Source: Streptomyces carminius
GTDB lineage: Bacteria; Actinomycetota; Actinomycetes; Streptomycetales; Streptomycetaceae
Assembly (NCBI RefSeq): GCF_002794255.1
Contig: NZ_PGGW01000038.1
Coordinates: 186,001 to 250,000, forward strand
Length of the DNA stretch: 64,000 bases
Direction: 5' to 3'
Shown: piece by piece, positions 40,339-48,939 of the stretch
Layout of the letters: each line of letters opens with the position of its first letter
How positions within the stretch are numbered: position 1 is the stretch's first letter
The notes under the pieces: model-generated
The model's database searches: none
Told to the model about the DNA's origin: nothing
The model's input: only the letters and a program-made list of their open reading frames with translations
Translations under genes and position numbers: made by a program

Positions 40339-43300
40339 ATGAGAAGGCCCAACACCGGCTCGCAGGTTCCCCAGGACGCCAGCAGAAGAACGTTCCTGAG
40401 TCTGGTCCCGCTGACCGCCGCCGCCACCACCGTGCCCGCCGTCACCGCCTCCACCGCCTCCACCGCCTCCACCGCCCAGGCCGCGACGGCCAGGGGCGGC
40501 AGGCACGGCCGGGGCTCCGAGACCTACATCTCCTTCTCCCGCCGGGGCGGGAGCTTCCCCCTCGTCGCGGGAGGCAGGGCCGCGCCGCTGGTGGTCAGCG
40601 GCGCCGACCATCCGGGGGTGATCCGGGCGGTCGGCGACCTGCGCAAGGACACCGGACGGGTCACCGGGGTCGAACCCGCCGTCATGACGGACTGGGTGCC
40701 GCGGCGGTCCGAGGTCGTGATCATCGGGACCATCGGCCGGAGCCCGCTGATCGACGGGCTGATCGGCAGCGGCAAGCTCGACGTCTCCGGCATCGCGGGG
40801 AAGTGGGAGACCACCCTGGAACAGGTGGTGGAGAACCCGCTGCCGGGTGTCCGCCGGGCCTTCGTGATCGCCGGCAGCGACCAGCGCGGCACCATCTTCG
40901 GTATCTACGAGACCACCCGGCAGATGGGCGTCTCGCCCTGGCACTTCTGGGACGACGTGCCGCCGCGCCGCCACGACGAGCTGCACGTCCTGCCCGGACG
41001 GCACACCCAGGGCACTCCGGCCGTGAAGTACCGCGGCATCTTCATCAACGACGAGAACCCGGCGCTGGGCACCTGGGCGCCCGAGTACTTCGGCCCCGGC
41101 CACGCGCCCGGCTTCCCCAACGGCTTCAACAGCGAGTTCTACGCCCAGGCCTTCGAGACCATGCTCCGGCTCAAGGCCAACTACCTGTGGCCGGCCGTGT
41201 GGGGCCGGGCCTTCGCCGAGGACGACCCGGAGAACCACCGGACGGCCAAGGAGTACGGCATCGTGATGGGCACCTCGCACGAGGCGCCCATGATGCGCGG
41301 CATCGAGGAGTGGAACCGGCACGCCGTCGCCGCCAAGCGCGACGAGGACGGCAACATCACCGAGCCGGGCAGCGACCCGTACGGCGGCACCGGCGAGTGG
41401 AGTTTCCGCCGCAACGGCGAGGCCATCAAGAAGTACTGGGCCGACGGCATCCGCCGCATGCTCGAGGAGGACTTCGAGGGCGTCGTCACGCTCGGCATGC
41501 GCGGCAACGGCGACGTCAGCCTGCCCGACGGCGACGGCATCGACCTGATGGAGTCCATCCTCGGCAGCCAGCGCGAGATCCTCCGCGAGGTCACCGGGAA
41601 GTCCGACATCACCGGCATCCCGCAGGTCCAGACCCTCTACAAGGAGGTCCAGCGGTACTGGGACAAGGGTCTGCGGCCGCCGGAGGACGTCACCGTCGTC
41701 TTCTGCGACGACAACTGGGGCAACATGCGCAAGCTGCCCGACCAGTCGCTCCCCAAGCGCGCCGGCGGCTACGGCATGTACTACCACTTCGACTACGTGG
41801 GCGTCGGCCGCAACTACAAGTGGGTCGACACCATCAACCTGGTCAGCACCTGGGAGCAGCTCCACCTGACGTACACCTACGGCGTGGACCGCCTGTGGGT
41901 GGTCAACGTGGGCGACTTCAAGGCCGAGGAGATGCCCGCGCAGTTCTTCCTCGACTACGCCTGGGACCCCGAGCGCTGGCCCCTGGAGAAGCTGGAGGAG
42001 TGGGAGCGGCGGTACGCCGCGCAGAACTTCGGCCCCCGGCACGCCGAGGAGATCGCCGAGGTGCTGCACACCTACGGCTTCCTCCAGGCCCGCCGCAAGC
42101 CCGAGCTGCTCAACCGCCGCATCACCCTGGACCCCGCCAAGGACCTCTCCCAGGACGAGGCGGCGGTGGTCTACGACGACGAGGCCAGCCCGTACCACCT
42201 CAACCACTACGGGGAGACGGCCCGGGTCACCGAGGAGTGGCGGAAGCTGGCGAAGAAGGCCGAGGCCGTCGGGCGCAGGCTCCCCCGGGCCGACCAGGAC
42301 GCCTACTACCAGCTGGTGCTCTACCAGGTGAAGGCGACCGCCAACCTCTACGAGCTGCGCGAGGCGGAGTTCACCAACATCCTCTACGCGCAGCAGGGCC
42401 GCGCCGCCACCAACGACTACGCCGATCTCACCGACGCCCGCTTCGCCGCGGACCAGGCGATGTCGGACCACTACAACAACATCCTGGCCGGCGGCAAGTG
42501 GAAGGGCTTCCAGACCCAGCCGAAGATCGGCTACGGCGATGTGGAGCGCTACGGCCCCGACGCCTCCTGGCAGCAGCCCCAGACCCCCAACCACGTCGCC
42601 CTGCCCGACGAGGTCTATCCGGCGGTCCGGCGCATCGAGGTCCCCGGCCGAGCCGAACTGGGCGTGGCGGTCGACGGCTCCGACCAGTGGTGGCCCGAGG
42701 CGGAGGGCAAGGCGGTGCTCCCCGCCTTCAGCCCGTACCAGACCCGCCCCGACCAGTACATCGACGTCTTCAACCGCGGCAGCAGGCCGTTCGACTACCG
42801 GATCGTCCCGGCCGAGCCGTGGGTGAGGGTGCGCAAGGCCCGCGGCCGGGTGACCAAGGAGGTGCGCGCCACCGTCCACATCGACTGGGAGCGGGCCCCC
42901 GGGGGAGTGACCAGGGTGCCGATCACGGTCCACGGACCGGACGGCGCCACCGTGGAGGTCCAGGCCGTCGTCGAGAAGCCCAGGCTCCCGCGCCGCAGGC
43001 TGCGGGGCTTCGTGGAGGCGGGCGGCTACCTCTCCATGGAGGCCGCGCACTACTCCCGGGCGGTCGACAGCGGTGGGGTCCGCTGGAAGCGGCTGCCCGG
43101 CATCGGGCGGGCGGAGGACGGCGTGGAGCCGTACCCGGTCACCGCGCCCAGCCGCACCCCCGGCGGCCGCGGCCCGCGCCTGGAGTACGAGATGACCCTC
43201 ACCACGGCCGGCGAGGCCGAGGTCTGGGTGTACCTGGCGCCCCGCAACAACGTCCTGCCGACGGAGGGCCTGCGGTACGCCGTCTCGATCGACGACGACG

Positions 43301-43560
43301 AGCCCCAGACCGTCGACGTCATCGCGGCCACGGGCGCGGACGACACCTACATGAACAGGCGGTGGGCGAGGAACACCTCGGACAACGTCAACCGCACCTC
43401 CACCCGGCACACGATCGCCAGGGCGGGCACCCACACCCTGAAACTGTGGATGGTGGACCCGACCGTCATCGTCCACCGGATCGTGGTGGACACCGGTGGC
43501 CTGGAGCCCAGCTACCTGGGACCGCCGGAGAGTCTGCGGGCCGGCCGGCACCGTTGGTGA
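40339..43560 (+). CDS. Secreted GH115 xylan alpha-1,2-glucuronidase
   Basis: A 1073-residue enzyme. The N-terminus has a twin-arginine signal (SRRTFLSLVPLT at 15-26, cleavage likely after AQA at 46-48), so it is exported folded. The catalytic domain shows GH115 features: FVIAGSDQRGTIFGIYETTRQMGVSPWHFWDDVPP, KYRGIFINDENPALGTWAPEYFG, LRLKANYLWPAVWGRAFAEDDPEN, GIVMGTSHEAPMMRGIEEW, VVFCDDNWGNMRKLPD and YYHFDYVGVGRNYKWVDTINL. The C-terminal 350 residues are two beta domains (from about 760). The family removes (methyl)glucuronic acid from xylan, including internal residues. ATG at 40339 has GGAG at good spacing. Lone gene with its own operator and terminator. Confidence 0.93.
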   Translation: MRRPNTGSQVPQDASRRTFLSLVPLTAAATTVPAVTASTASTASTAQAATARGGRHGRGSETYISFSRRGGSFPLVAGGRAAPLVVSGADHPGVIRAVGDLRKDTGRVTGVEPAVMTDWVPRRSEVVIIGTIGRSPLIDGLIGSGKLDVSGIAGKWETTLEQVVENPLPGVRRAFVIAGSDQRGTIFGIYETTRQMGVSPWHFWDDVPPRRHDELHVLPGRHTQGTPAVKYRGIFINDENPALGTWAPEYFGPGHAPGFPNGFNSEFYAQAFETMLRLKANYLWPAVWGRAFAEDDPENHRTAKEYGIVMGTSHEAPMMRGIEEWNRHAVAAKRDEDGNITEPGSDPYGGTGEWSFRRNGEAIKKYWADGIRRMLEEDFEGVVTLGMRGNGDVSLPDGDGIDLMESILGSQREILREVTGKSDITGIPQVQTLYKEVQRYWDKGLRPPEDVTVVFCDDNWGNMRKLPDQSLPKRAGGYGMYYHFDYVGVGRNYKWVDTINLVSTWEQLHLTYTYGVDRLWVVNVGDFKAEEMPAQFFLDYAWDPERWPLEKLEEWERRYAAQNFGPRHAEEIAEVLHTYGFLQARRKPELLNRRITLDPAKDLSQDEAAVVYDDEASPYHLNHYGETARVTEEWRKLAKKAEAVGRRLPRADQDAYYQLVLYQVKATANLYELREAEFTNILYAQQGRAATNDYADLTDARFAADQAMSDHYNNILAGGKWKGFQTQPKIGYGDVERYGPDASWQQPQTPNHVALPDEVYPAVRRIEVPGRAELGVAVDGSDQWWPEAEGKAVLPAFSPYQTRPDQYIDVFNRGSRPFDYRIVPAEPWVRVRKARGRVTKEVRATVHIDWERAPGGVTRVPITVHGPDGATVEVQAVVEKPRLPRRRLRGFVEAGGYLSMEAAHYSRAVDSGGVRWKRLPGIGRAEDGVEPYPVTAPSRTPGGRGPRLEYEMTLTTAGEAEVWVYLAPRNNVLPTEGLRYAVSIDDDEPQTVDVIAATGADDTYMNRRWARNTSDNVNRTSTRHTIARAGTHTLKLWMVDPTVIVHRIVVDTGGLEPSYLGPPESLRAGRHRW

Positions 43561-43610
43561 CCGGCCCGCACCGGCCGTACCGCGGGTGACGGACGGCGGG
43601 TGACGGATGA

Positions 43611-43656
43611 CGGATCCGGCCGGGACGGGCCACGGCTCGCGTCCCGGCCGGATCCG
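43611..43656. terminator. Terminator between GH115 and DUF2637 genes
   Basis: Perfect 17-bp arms (43611-43627 and 43640-43656; CGGATCCGGCCGGGACG and complement) with a 12-base loop between convergent genes. It is preceded by GGTGACGGA-like direct repeats. Confidence 0.85.
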
Positions 43657-43720
43657 GTGGTGGGGCGGGCGGCCGTACGCGCCCGTCCGGTGGGGCCGCC
43701 CGCGCCCGTCCCGGCGGTTT

Positions 43721-44650
43721 TCAGCCGCGGGCGTCGCCCCGGTGCGCGGTGTGCCTGCCGACCGGCCCGCGCTGCCGCGGAAGCGGCACGGACCGGCGGG
43801 GCAGCGCGTGCCGCGGCTGGGTGAGGGTGATCTGTCCCACGAGCTGGTGGAAGCAGACCAGGGCGGTGACCGGGGGGAGCCCGACGGCGGCGATCCCGGA
43901 CAGGGTCCGGGGGGCGTGGGCGACGCAGAGGACCACCGCGACGGTGGAGAAGAGCACCACCACGGCCCAGGAGCGCCGGGCCCGGCGCCGCAGGACGGTG
44001 GCGCGCAGGACCGACAGCGAGGCGGCCAGCCAGGGCCCGTAGACCAGCAGGGGCCACCACCGGGCGAGCTCGCCGAGCACATGGGGACCGGCCAGTCGCC
44101 GCAGGGGGTCGTAGGAGACCAGCCCGCCCAGGACGCTGACCACCGCCACGACGCAGGCCGTCAGTGCCGCGACGGCGAAGCTGAACACGTGCAGCCACGA
44201 CAGCTCGGGGTGGTGGGTCCGGCGCCGTCGGCGGCGCCGGACGACCGGGGACCGTTCGTCCCGGGGGGTCTCGGCGGGGATGCCGGACGCCTCGCCCTGA
44301 GGGACCGTTTCCGCAGCCGCCTCGAAGCGGCGCAGCACCCAGGTGGCCTCGTCCGTCCCGCCGGGTCCGTCGCCGAGTCCACCGTCCGGGGCGGCGGGTG
44401 CCGCGTCCCGCGGCCGCCGGCGCCGGGCCCGCGGCGGGGGAGGGGGGTGGAGCCGGCCGGGGTCACGCAGCAGTTGGGCCAGTTCGGCCTCGAAGTCCCA
44501 GGCCGGGCCGAGGAGGTCCGCCTCCGGTGGAGCGGGGGTCCCCTGCTCCGGCACCGCGCCGAACCCGGGGTGGGCACCCGCCCACCGGCCGTCGGGGTCC
44601 CCGGGCGCGGGTGCGCCGTACGGCTCGAAGTACTGGTCCTGTTCACGCAC
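43721..44650 (-). CDS. DUF2637-like membrane protein
   Basis: A 309-residue protein. The first 150 residues are hydrophilic and Pro/Arg-rich with a DQYFEPYGAPAPG opening; a basic RRRRRRRTHHPELSW stretch precedes four hydrophobic segments (LHVFSFAVAALTACVVAVVSVLGG, LARWWPLLVYGPWLAASLSVL, AVVVLFSTVAVVLCVAHAP, TLSGIAAVGLPPVTALVCFHQLVGQ). The WLHVFSFAVAALTA and YGPWLAASLSVLRA patterns match DUF2637, the family that includes Spd spread proteins of Streptomyces plasmids but is also chromosomal. There are no other plasmid genes here, so this is the chromosomal type. Function unknown. Confidence 0.78.
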   Translation of the reverse strand: MREQDQYFEPYGAPAPGDPDGRWAGAHPGFGAVPEQGTPAPPEADLLGPAWDFEAELAQLLRDPGRLHPPPPPRARRRRPRDAAPAAPDGGLGDGPGGTDEATWVLRRFEAAAETVPQGEASGIPAETPRDERSPVVRRRRRRRTHHPELSWLHVFSFAVAALTACVVAVVSVLGGLVSYDPLRRLAGPHVLGELARWWPLLVYGPWLAASLSVLRATVLRRRARRSWAVVVLFSTVAVVLCVAHAPRTLSGIAAVGLPPVTALVCFHQLVGQITLTQPRHALPRRSVPLPRQRGPVGRHTAHRGDARG

Positions 44651-45033
44651 GGCCGCCCCGTCCGGAGCGGCGGGGCGCGGATGCGGACAACGGATCTGGT
44701 GAAGTCACGTCTTCAACAACGAAGGCGGGACCCGGCCGGACGACCGGCATTCGGGTGAACCGTCAAGGCATACGGTCCTACAAGCGATTGCCTTCGTCGT
44801 CGGATTCCTCCCTTCCTTCCTCCCTCCGCCTGCCGTCCTGCCCGTCCGGCGCGGCGCCGGGCGGGTGCCGCGGAGGGCCTCCGGAGCGCGGTTTTCTCCC
44901 GCGGGTGTCCCCTGTCCCCTGTCCCCGGACCGGGGCCCGGACATGCCCGACTCCGGTCCGTGGCTTGACTGGTACAGACCAAAGCGCTTAGGTGGTCTTG
45001 ACCAATCCCCCCACGCAAGAAAGGGACGTTCAG
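44651..45033. other. Intergenic region upstream of the chitinase
   Basis: A 383-base stretch between divergent genes. The half near the DUF2637 gene shows no gene or obvious signal apart from CT-rich tracts around 44800-44830. The half near the chitinase contains the promoter and two DasR-like boxes described separately. Confidence 0.6.
44965..45004 (+). promoter_or_regulatory. Chitinase promoter with two DasR-like (dre) boxes
   Basis: TGGTACAGACCA (44970-44981) and TGGTCTTGACCA (44993-45004) each differ from the well-known Streptomyces dre/chitinase direct-repeat consensus TGGTCTAGACCA by two and one bases. They flank TTAGGT (44988-44993), which lies 17 bases after TTGACT (44965-44970), so the boxes overlap the promoter. 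Repression by the GntR-type regulator DasR and induction by chitin degradation products is expected from this pattern. Confidence 0.82.
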
Positions 45034-45933
45034 GTGATACGACCACGTGTCATGGCCGGCGTCGCCGCGGCCGCGCTCGCGGGCTCCCTGGCGGTCACCC
45101 TCCCCGCCGCTACGGCCTCCGCCGCGGAGTGCACCTCGCCCTGGAACTCCTCGGCCGTCTACCGGAACGGTGACACCGTCTCCCACAACGGCCACAACTG
45201 GACCGCCCAGTGGTGGACCCAGAACGAGAAGCCGCCCGGGACCTCCGGGGTCTGGAAGGACAAGGGCACCTGCGGCGGCGGCACCTCCCCCGACCCCGCC
45301 GACCCCGACCCGTCGGGATTCGTGGTCAGCGAGGCGCAGTTCAACCAGATGTTCCCGAACCGGAACTCCTTCTACACCTACCAGGGCCTGACGGCGGCCC
45401 TGAGTGCCTACCCCGCCTTCGCCAACACCGGCAGCGAGACGGTGAAGAAGCGGGAGGCCGCCGCCTTCCTGGCCAACGTCAACCACGAGACCGGCGGACT
45501 GGTCCACATCGTGGAGCAGAACACCGCCAACTACCCGCACTACTGCGACGAGGGCCAGCCGTACGGCTGCCCCGCCGGGGAGGCCGCCTACTACGGGCGC
45601 GGTCCGGTCCAGCTGAGCTGGAACTTCAACTACAAGGCGGCGGGCGACGCGCTGGGCATCGACCTGCTGAACAACCCCCACCTGGTGGAGCGGGACGCGG
45701 CGGTCGCCTGGAAGACGGCCCTGTGGTACTGGAACACCCAGAGCGGTCCGGGCACCATGACCCCGCACGACGCGATGGTCAACGGCCACGGCTTCGGCGA
45801 GACCATCCGCAGCATCAACGGCGCCCTGGAGTGCGGCGGGAAGAACCCCGCCCAGGTGCAGAGCCGGGTCGACAAGTACCGGCAGTTCACCCAGCTCCTG
45901 GGCACCACTCCCGGTGACAACCTGACCTGCTGA
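45034..45933 (+). CDS. Secreted GH19 chitinase with N-terminal chitin-binding domain
   Basis: A 299-residue enzyme. Signal peptide ends at TASAAE; a CBM5/12 module follows (CTSPWNSSAVYRNGDTVSHNGHNWTAQWWTQNEKPPGTSGVWKDKGTC), then a short Pro/Asp linker and the GH19 domain. The catalytic Glu152 lies in FLANVNHETGGLVHI; AYYGRGPVQLSWNFNYKAAG, NNPHLVERDAAVAWKTALWYW and GHGFGETIRSINGALECGG are family blocks. It endo-hydrolyses chitin outside the cell and matches the Streptomyces ChiF/ChiG-like class. Start GTG at 45034 (VIRPRVMAG) has AAGGGACG upstream. Controlled by the two DasR-like boxes in front of it. Confidence 0.95.
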   Translation: MIRPRVMAGVAAAALAGSLAVTLPAATASAAECTSPWNSSAVYRNGDTVSHNGHNWTAQWWTQNEKPPGTSGVWKDKGTCGGGTSPDPADPDPSGFVVSEAQFNQMFPNRNSFYTYQGLTAALSAYPAFANTGSETVKKREAAAFLANVNHETGGLVHIVEQNTANYPHYCDEGQPYGCPAGEAAYYGRGPVQLSWNFNYKAAGDALGIDLLNNPHLVERDAAVAWKTALWYWNTQSGPGTMTPHDAMVNGHGFGETIRSINGALECGGKNPAQVQSRVDKYRQFTQLLGTTPGDNLTC

Positions 45934-46070
45934 CAGGGCAGTTGACGCGGGTACCCGCGCCGCCGCAGCCGCCGTCCGCACGGCGGGCGGCGGCGCGGGG
46001 ACTTCTGTTCACAGGAAGGATCGTTCCTACCCCTACCCCTGGACGTATCCGGACGGAATACTGCCGGGCC

Positions 46071-46463
46071 ATGACGCTCACAGACGAACACATCACCGCG
46101 GAACGGCTGGCGGAGCTGCTCGCCGACGACTCCATCGCCATGGCACACCGGGCGCTGTGGCTGCTGCTGTGGGAGGGGGATCTGCGGATGCTGGACCTGC
46201 TCTCCCTGGAGATCCAGGACATCGACCTGGCGGGGCGGCGGGTGACAGGCGTCTGCGGCCGGGAGGTGCCCGAGGGGGAGGGGGACCTCAGCGAGCGGGC
46301 GGTGGAGGTGCTGGGCCTGCTGATCGCGGACCGGCCGGCGGGCCCGCTGTTCGCCGTCGACGGCCGGGCCCTGAGCTGGGAGCAGGTGATGCAGACCGCG
46401 GACGAGCAGGGACACCCCGTCCACGCGTTCCGGGCGGGCGGCAGACGCCACCGGCGGCGGTGA
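46071..46463 (+). CDS. Small integrase-fold-like protein, probably catalytically dead
   Basis: A 130-residue protein starting MTLTDEHITAERLAELLADD. The segment AHRALWLLLWEGDLRMLDLLSLEIQDIDLAGRRV closely resembles box I of tyrosine recombinases, including the Arg, and HPVHAFRAGGRRHRRR at the C-terminus resembles the HxxR of box II. The nucleophilic Tyr region and the N-terminal SAM-like domain are missing. It therefore looks like a recombinase catalytic domain shortened to a stable small protein, perhaps a DNA-binding accessory. Upstream starts in the same frame lie in non-coding sequence. The ribosome binding site is weak. Confidence 0.65.
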   Translation: MTLTDEHITAERLAELLADDSIAMAHRALWLLLWEGDLRMLDLLSLEIQDIDLAGRRVTGVCGREVPEGEGDLSERAVEVLGLLIADRPAGPLFAVDGRALSWEQVMQTADEQGHPVHAFRAGGRRHRRR

Positions 46464-46546
46464 TCGGACCGGCACCGGAATGAGACGGTGACCGGCGCCG
46501 TGCGTAACGGGGGATGTCACCTCTCTCCCACCCAGGAAGGCCAACG

Positions 46547-47047
46547 ATGCGCTTCACGGGACGTACCGCGGTCCGGGCCGCCGCTCTCATCGGTTCACTC
46601 GTACTCGCCGCGGGCTGCACCGCGTCCGGTGGCGGCACCGCGGACGGTGGAACGAGCAGGGCGGAGCAGAAGCAGAAGACGCCGAAGACCGCCAGGGGCA
46701 CCCTGGAACAGCTCGCCGCCCGCACCGAGTGCGAGCCGCGGATGCAGACCGACGCCGAGGAATTGCGACAGGGGGTCTGCACGACCGGCGACGGCCGGTA
46801 CGTGCTCGCCACGTTCGCCACTGCCGGGGGGCAGCAGAGCTGGCTGGCGGAGGCCAAGCCCTACGGCGGCACCTACCTCGTCGGCGAGAAATGGGTCGCG
46901 GTGGGCGAGCCCGGCGTACTGGGAAAGCTGCGCGGCCGGCTCGGCGGTGCAGTGGAGTCCGGGGCGTCGCACTCCGGGGACGGTGGGGGCGACGGCGGCG
47001 CGCACTCCGGCGGAGACGGTCACGGGGGACACCGGGGGCACGGCTGA
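46547..47047 (+). CDS. Putative lipoprotein with His/Gly-rich tail
   Basis: A 166-residue protein. ATG at 46547 has AGGAAGG nine bases upstream; the signal peptide RTAVRAAALIGSLVLAAGC ends in a lipobox (LAAGC). The core contains a possible disulfide pair (TECEPRM and GVCTTGDG) and YVLATFATAGGQQSWLAEAKPYGGTYLVGEKWVAVGEPGVL, a pattern shared with small Streptomyces lipoproteins. The last 35 residues are Gly, His, Ser and Asp (HSGDGGGDGGAHSGGDGHGGHRGHG), which could bind metal ions loosely. No named family. A 17-bp-stem terminator follows. Confidence 0.8.
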   Translation: MRFTGRTAVRAAALIGSLVLAAGCTASGGGTADGGTSRAEQKQKTPKTARGTLEQLAARTECEPRMQTDAEELRQGVCTTGDGRYVLATFATAGGQQSWLAEAKPYGGTYLVGEKWVAVGEPGVLGKLRGRLGGAVESGASHSGDGGGDGGAHSGGDGHGGHRGHG

Positions 47048-47120
47048 GGCCGGCCGCGCAGCGGATCCGGTGCCCGGACCGGCGTGTTCACCGGTCCGGG
47101 ACGGGGCCGGGGGCGGAGAC

Positions 47121-47161
47121 GGGGACGGGGTCCGGGCCTTCTCCGCCCGGACCCCGTCCCC
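47121..47161. terminator. Terminator between convergent genes
   Basis: Perfect 17-bp arms (47121-47137 and 47145-47161; GGGGACGGGGTCCGGGC and complement) around a seven-base loop, between the lipoprotein gene and the convergent DUF1996 gene. Confidence 0.88.
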
Positions 47162-47212
47162 GGCGGGTTCAGTCGGGCCGGGCCGGATCAGTGGTGTGCG
47201 TTCCGGAGCGTC

Positions 47213-48724
47213 TCACTGGCAGTCACGACCCTCGTTGATGCAGGAGACCACTTCCGCCATGAGGTCGTCGGACATGACGTTGATGAAGTCGCCGTGGTCG
47301 GTGTCGGGCTTGTGGAGCTGCTCGGGGAAGGAGTCGACGGCGAACACCTCGCCCCGGGGCAGGTCGTAGGTGACACGCTGCACCATCTGGGGGATGGCCT
47401 GGAAGCCCTCGGGGCAGGAACCGTCCTCGGCCGCGAAGGCGACATGGGTGCGGTGGTTGGCGCTGTCGATGTTCTGGCCGTCCCAGCAGCTCTGGAAGCG
47501 GAAGGTGCGCACCACCTCGCTGCCCTCGGGGCACAGGGGGTACTTGTCGCGCAGCTGGCGGTCCTCGAAGCCGGTGCAGGACCAGGAGGCGTTGGCGTTG
47601 GCGTCGCCGTTGGTGAAGGCCTTGGCGTCACCGGTGATGATGCGCAGGAAGCGGGGCATGGCCACCACGGGCGAGGCGGGGTTGCCGCGGAAGAAGAGGG
47701 TGACCGAGGCAGGGGTCTGGATCTTGCCGACATTGCCCTCGGTGCCGCCGCCGGGCGCGTCGGCGTCCTGCTCGGCCTCGCCGTTCTGCACACGCAGCAC
47801 GGGCCAGAAGTACCCGGAGCGGTCCTCGGGGTTGGCGCAGCTGGTCTCGGCGGCGGCGAGGGACTCGTTGGTGGAGAAGGCGTTGTTGTCCTGGTTGCCG
47901 ACGTAGTCGTGCATGTGGTGGGCGCCGTTGCTCACGCCGGGGGCGACGATGACGTTGTCGGAGTTGAAGTTGCGGTTCTCGTTGCGGCCGCACTCGGTGG
48001 TGAAGGTGCCGCTGGAGCCGTTGCCGAAGTCGGGCTCGGAGAAGTTGGGCCGGACCTTGCGGATGTCGACGAAGTCCTCCGGGGACGGACCGTTCCCGCC
48101 CTGCCCAGGGGCGCCGCCCTGGTCGCCGCCCTGGCCGGCGTTCTGGCCCTGGTCGCCGCCCTGGTCCTGGCCGCCGTTGTCCTGCTGCTCGCCGTCCTGG
48201 CCGGCGTTCTGGCCTTGGTCGCCGCCCTGGTTCTGGCCGCCGCCCCCGTCCTTGTCGCCGTTGTCCCGCGCCTTGCACGGTGCCAGCCGCTCCAGCCCGC
48301 CGGGCCGGTCCCCGAACCGGCCGATCGAGATCTGGATCCGCTCGATCGTCGCGCGCCGCTTGCCCTCCAGCGGGCCGAGGATCGCGTTCTGAAGGAAGCC
48401 GGGGTCGTTCGCCACCTGCCTCTTGGAGCGGGCCAGCCGCTGGTAGGCCTCGGCGACCTGGGTGTCCAGCAGCGCCAGGTTGCGGTCCACCTCACGGCGG
48501 GACCGGTCGGGCACCTGGCTGAGCTCGTTCACCACTTCCGGGCAGTCGATGGTCGCGACGTTCTGGAAGCGCGGGCCCACCCGCTCCCGTGCACCGTCGT
48601 GCTTGGAGCCGGCGCTGGCGTAGACGTTGACGGCGACCAGTCCGCCTCCTCCCAGCAGAAGAGCTGTCGCCGCGGCGATCGCTCTGTTCACCACGGGAGA
48701 GCGTTTGTGCGCTTTCTTCTTCAT
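47213..48724 (-). CDS. Secreted DUF1996 protein
   Basis: A 503-residue exported protein. The signal region is KKKAHKRSPVVNRAIAAATALLLGGGGLVAV. A helical N-terminal domain (about 45-150, with FQNVATIDCPEVVNELSQVPDRSRREVDRNLALLDTQVAEAYQRLARSK) is joined by a Gln/Gly/Asp-rich linker (about 155-220) to the DUF1996 domain (HHMHDYVGNQDNNAFSTNESLAAAETSCANPEDRSGYFWPVLRV, FRFQSCWDGQNIDSANHRTHVAFA, VTYDLPRGEVFAVDSFPEQLHKPDTDHGDFINV). The family occurs in fungi and actinomycetes next to polysaccharide-active proteins; activity is unknown. ATG at 48724 follows GAGGAG. The linker contains 30-base DNA repeats. Confidence 0.9.
   Translation of the reverse strand: MKKKAHKRSPVVNRAIAAATALLLGGGGLVAVNVYASAGSKHDGARERVGPRFQNVATIDCPEVVNELSQVPDRSRREVDRNLALLDTQVAEAYQRLARSKRQVANDPGFLQNAILGPLEGKRRATIERIQISIGRFGDRPGGLERLAPCKARDNGDKDGGGGQNQGGDQGQNAGQDGEQQDNGGQDQGGDQGQNAGQGGDQGGAPGQGGNGPSPEDFVDIRKVRPNFSEPDFGNGSSGTFTTECGRNENRNFNSDNVIVAPGVSNGAHHMHDYVGNQDNNAFSTNESLAAAETSCANPEDRSGYFWPVLRVQNGEAEQDADAPGGGTEGNVGKIQTPASVTLFFRGNPASPVVAMPRFLRIITGDAKAFTNGDANANASWSCTGFEDRQLRDKYPLCPEGSEVVRTFRFQSCWDGQNIDSANHRTHVAFAAEDGSCPEGFQAIPQMVQRVTYDLPRGEVFAVDSFPEQLHKPDTDHGDFINVMSDDLMAEVVSCINEGRDCQ
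48131..48225. repeat. 30-bp direct repeats in the DUF1996 linker
   Basis: Bases 48131-48160 and 48196-48225 are identical except for one C/T difference; each encodes the peptide GGDQGQNAGQ. They are embedded in a longer GGDQGG/GGQNQGG low-complexity stretch, so linker length could vary by recombination. Confidence 0.85.
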
Positions 48725-48758
48725 GGGACTCCTCAGCACTCCTCTTGCGTCGTTCCGG

Positions 48759-48779
48759 CCTATCGGCTTTCCGGATAGG
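48759..48779 (-). promoter_or_regulatory. CCTATC/GATAGG inverted repeat upstream of DUF1996 gene
   Basis: Arms CCTATC (48759-48764) and GATAGG (48774-48779) with a nine-base spacer lie 35 bases before the DUF1996 start codon, in the 215-base gap to the divergent gene. Could be an operator or an mRNA leader hairpin. Confidence 0.45.
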
Positions 48780-48939
48780 GGGAAGCTCCTGGTACATACG
48801 GAGCCCCCCGGAAGGCCGTTCAGGAGTGCTCGGGTTGTGCCAAATAATTCGGCGAACCGCCGGTCGGAGCGGGTGCCCGGGGACGGGGAACCGGTGGCTG
48901 CCGCGTGTGGACCCCCGCGTCGGGGGAACCCCCTAGTCC

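Noticed and set aside
40186..44082. 1298-codon minus-strand frame across the GH115 gene
   Set aside because: Antisense to a clear GH115 enzyme; its His/Val/Leu/Gly-rich sequence is the mirror of biased codons and has no start signal or domain.
43721..44650. DUF2637 gene as a sign of an integrated conjugative plasmid
   Set aside because: There is no tra/FtsK-like gene, replication gene or att-flanked tRNA nearby, and chromosomal DUF2637 genes are common.
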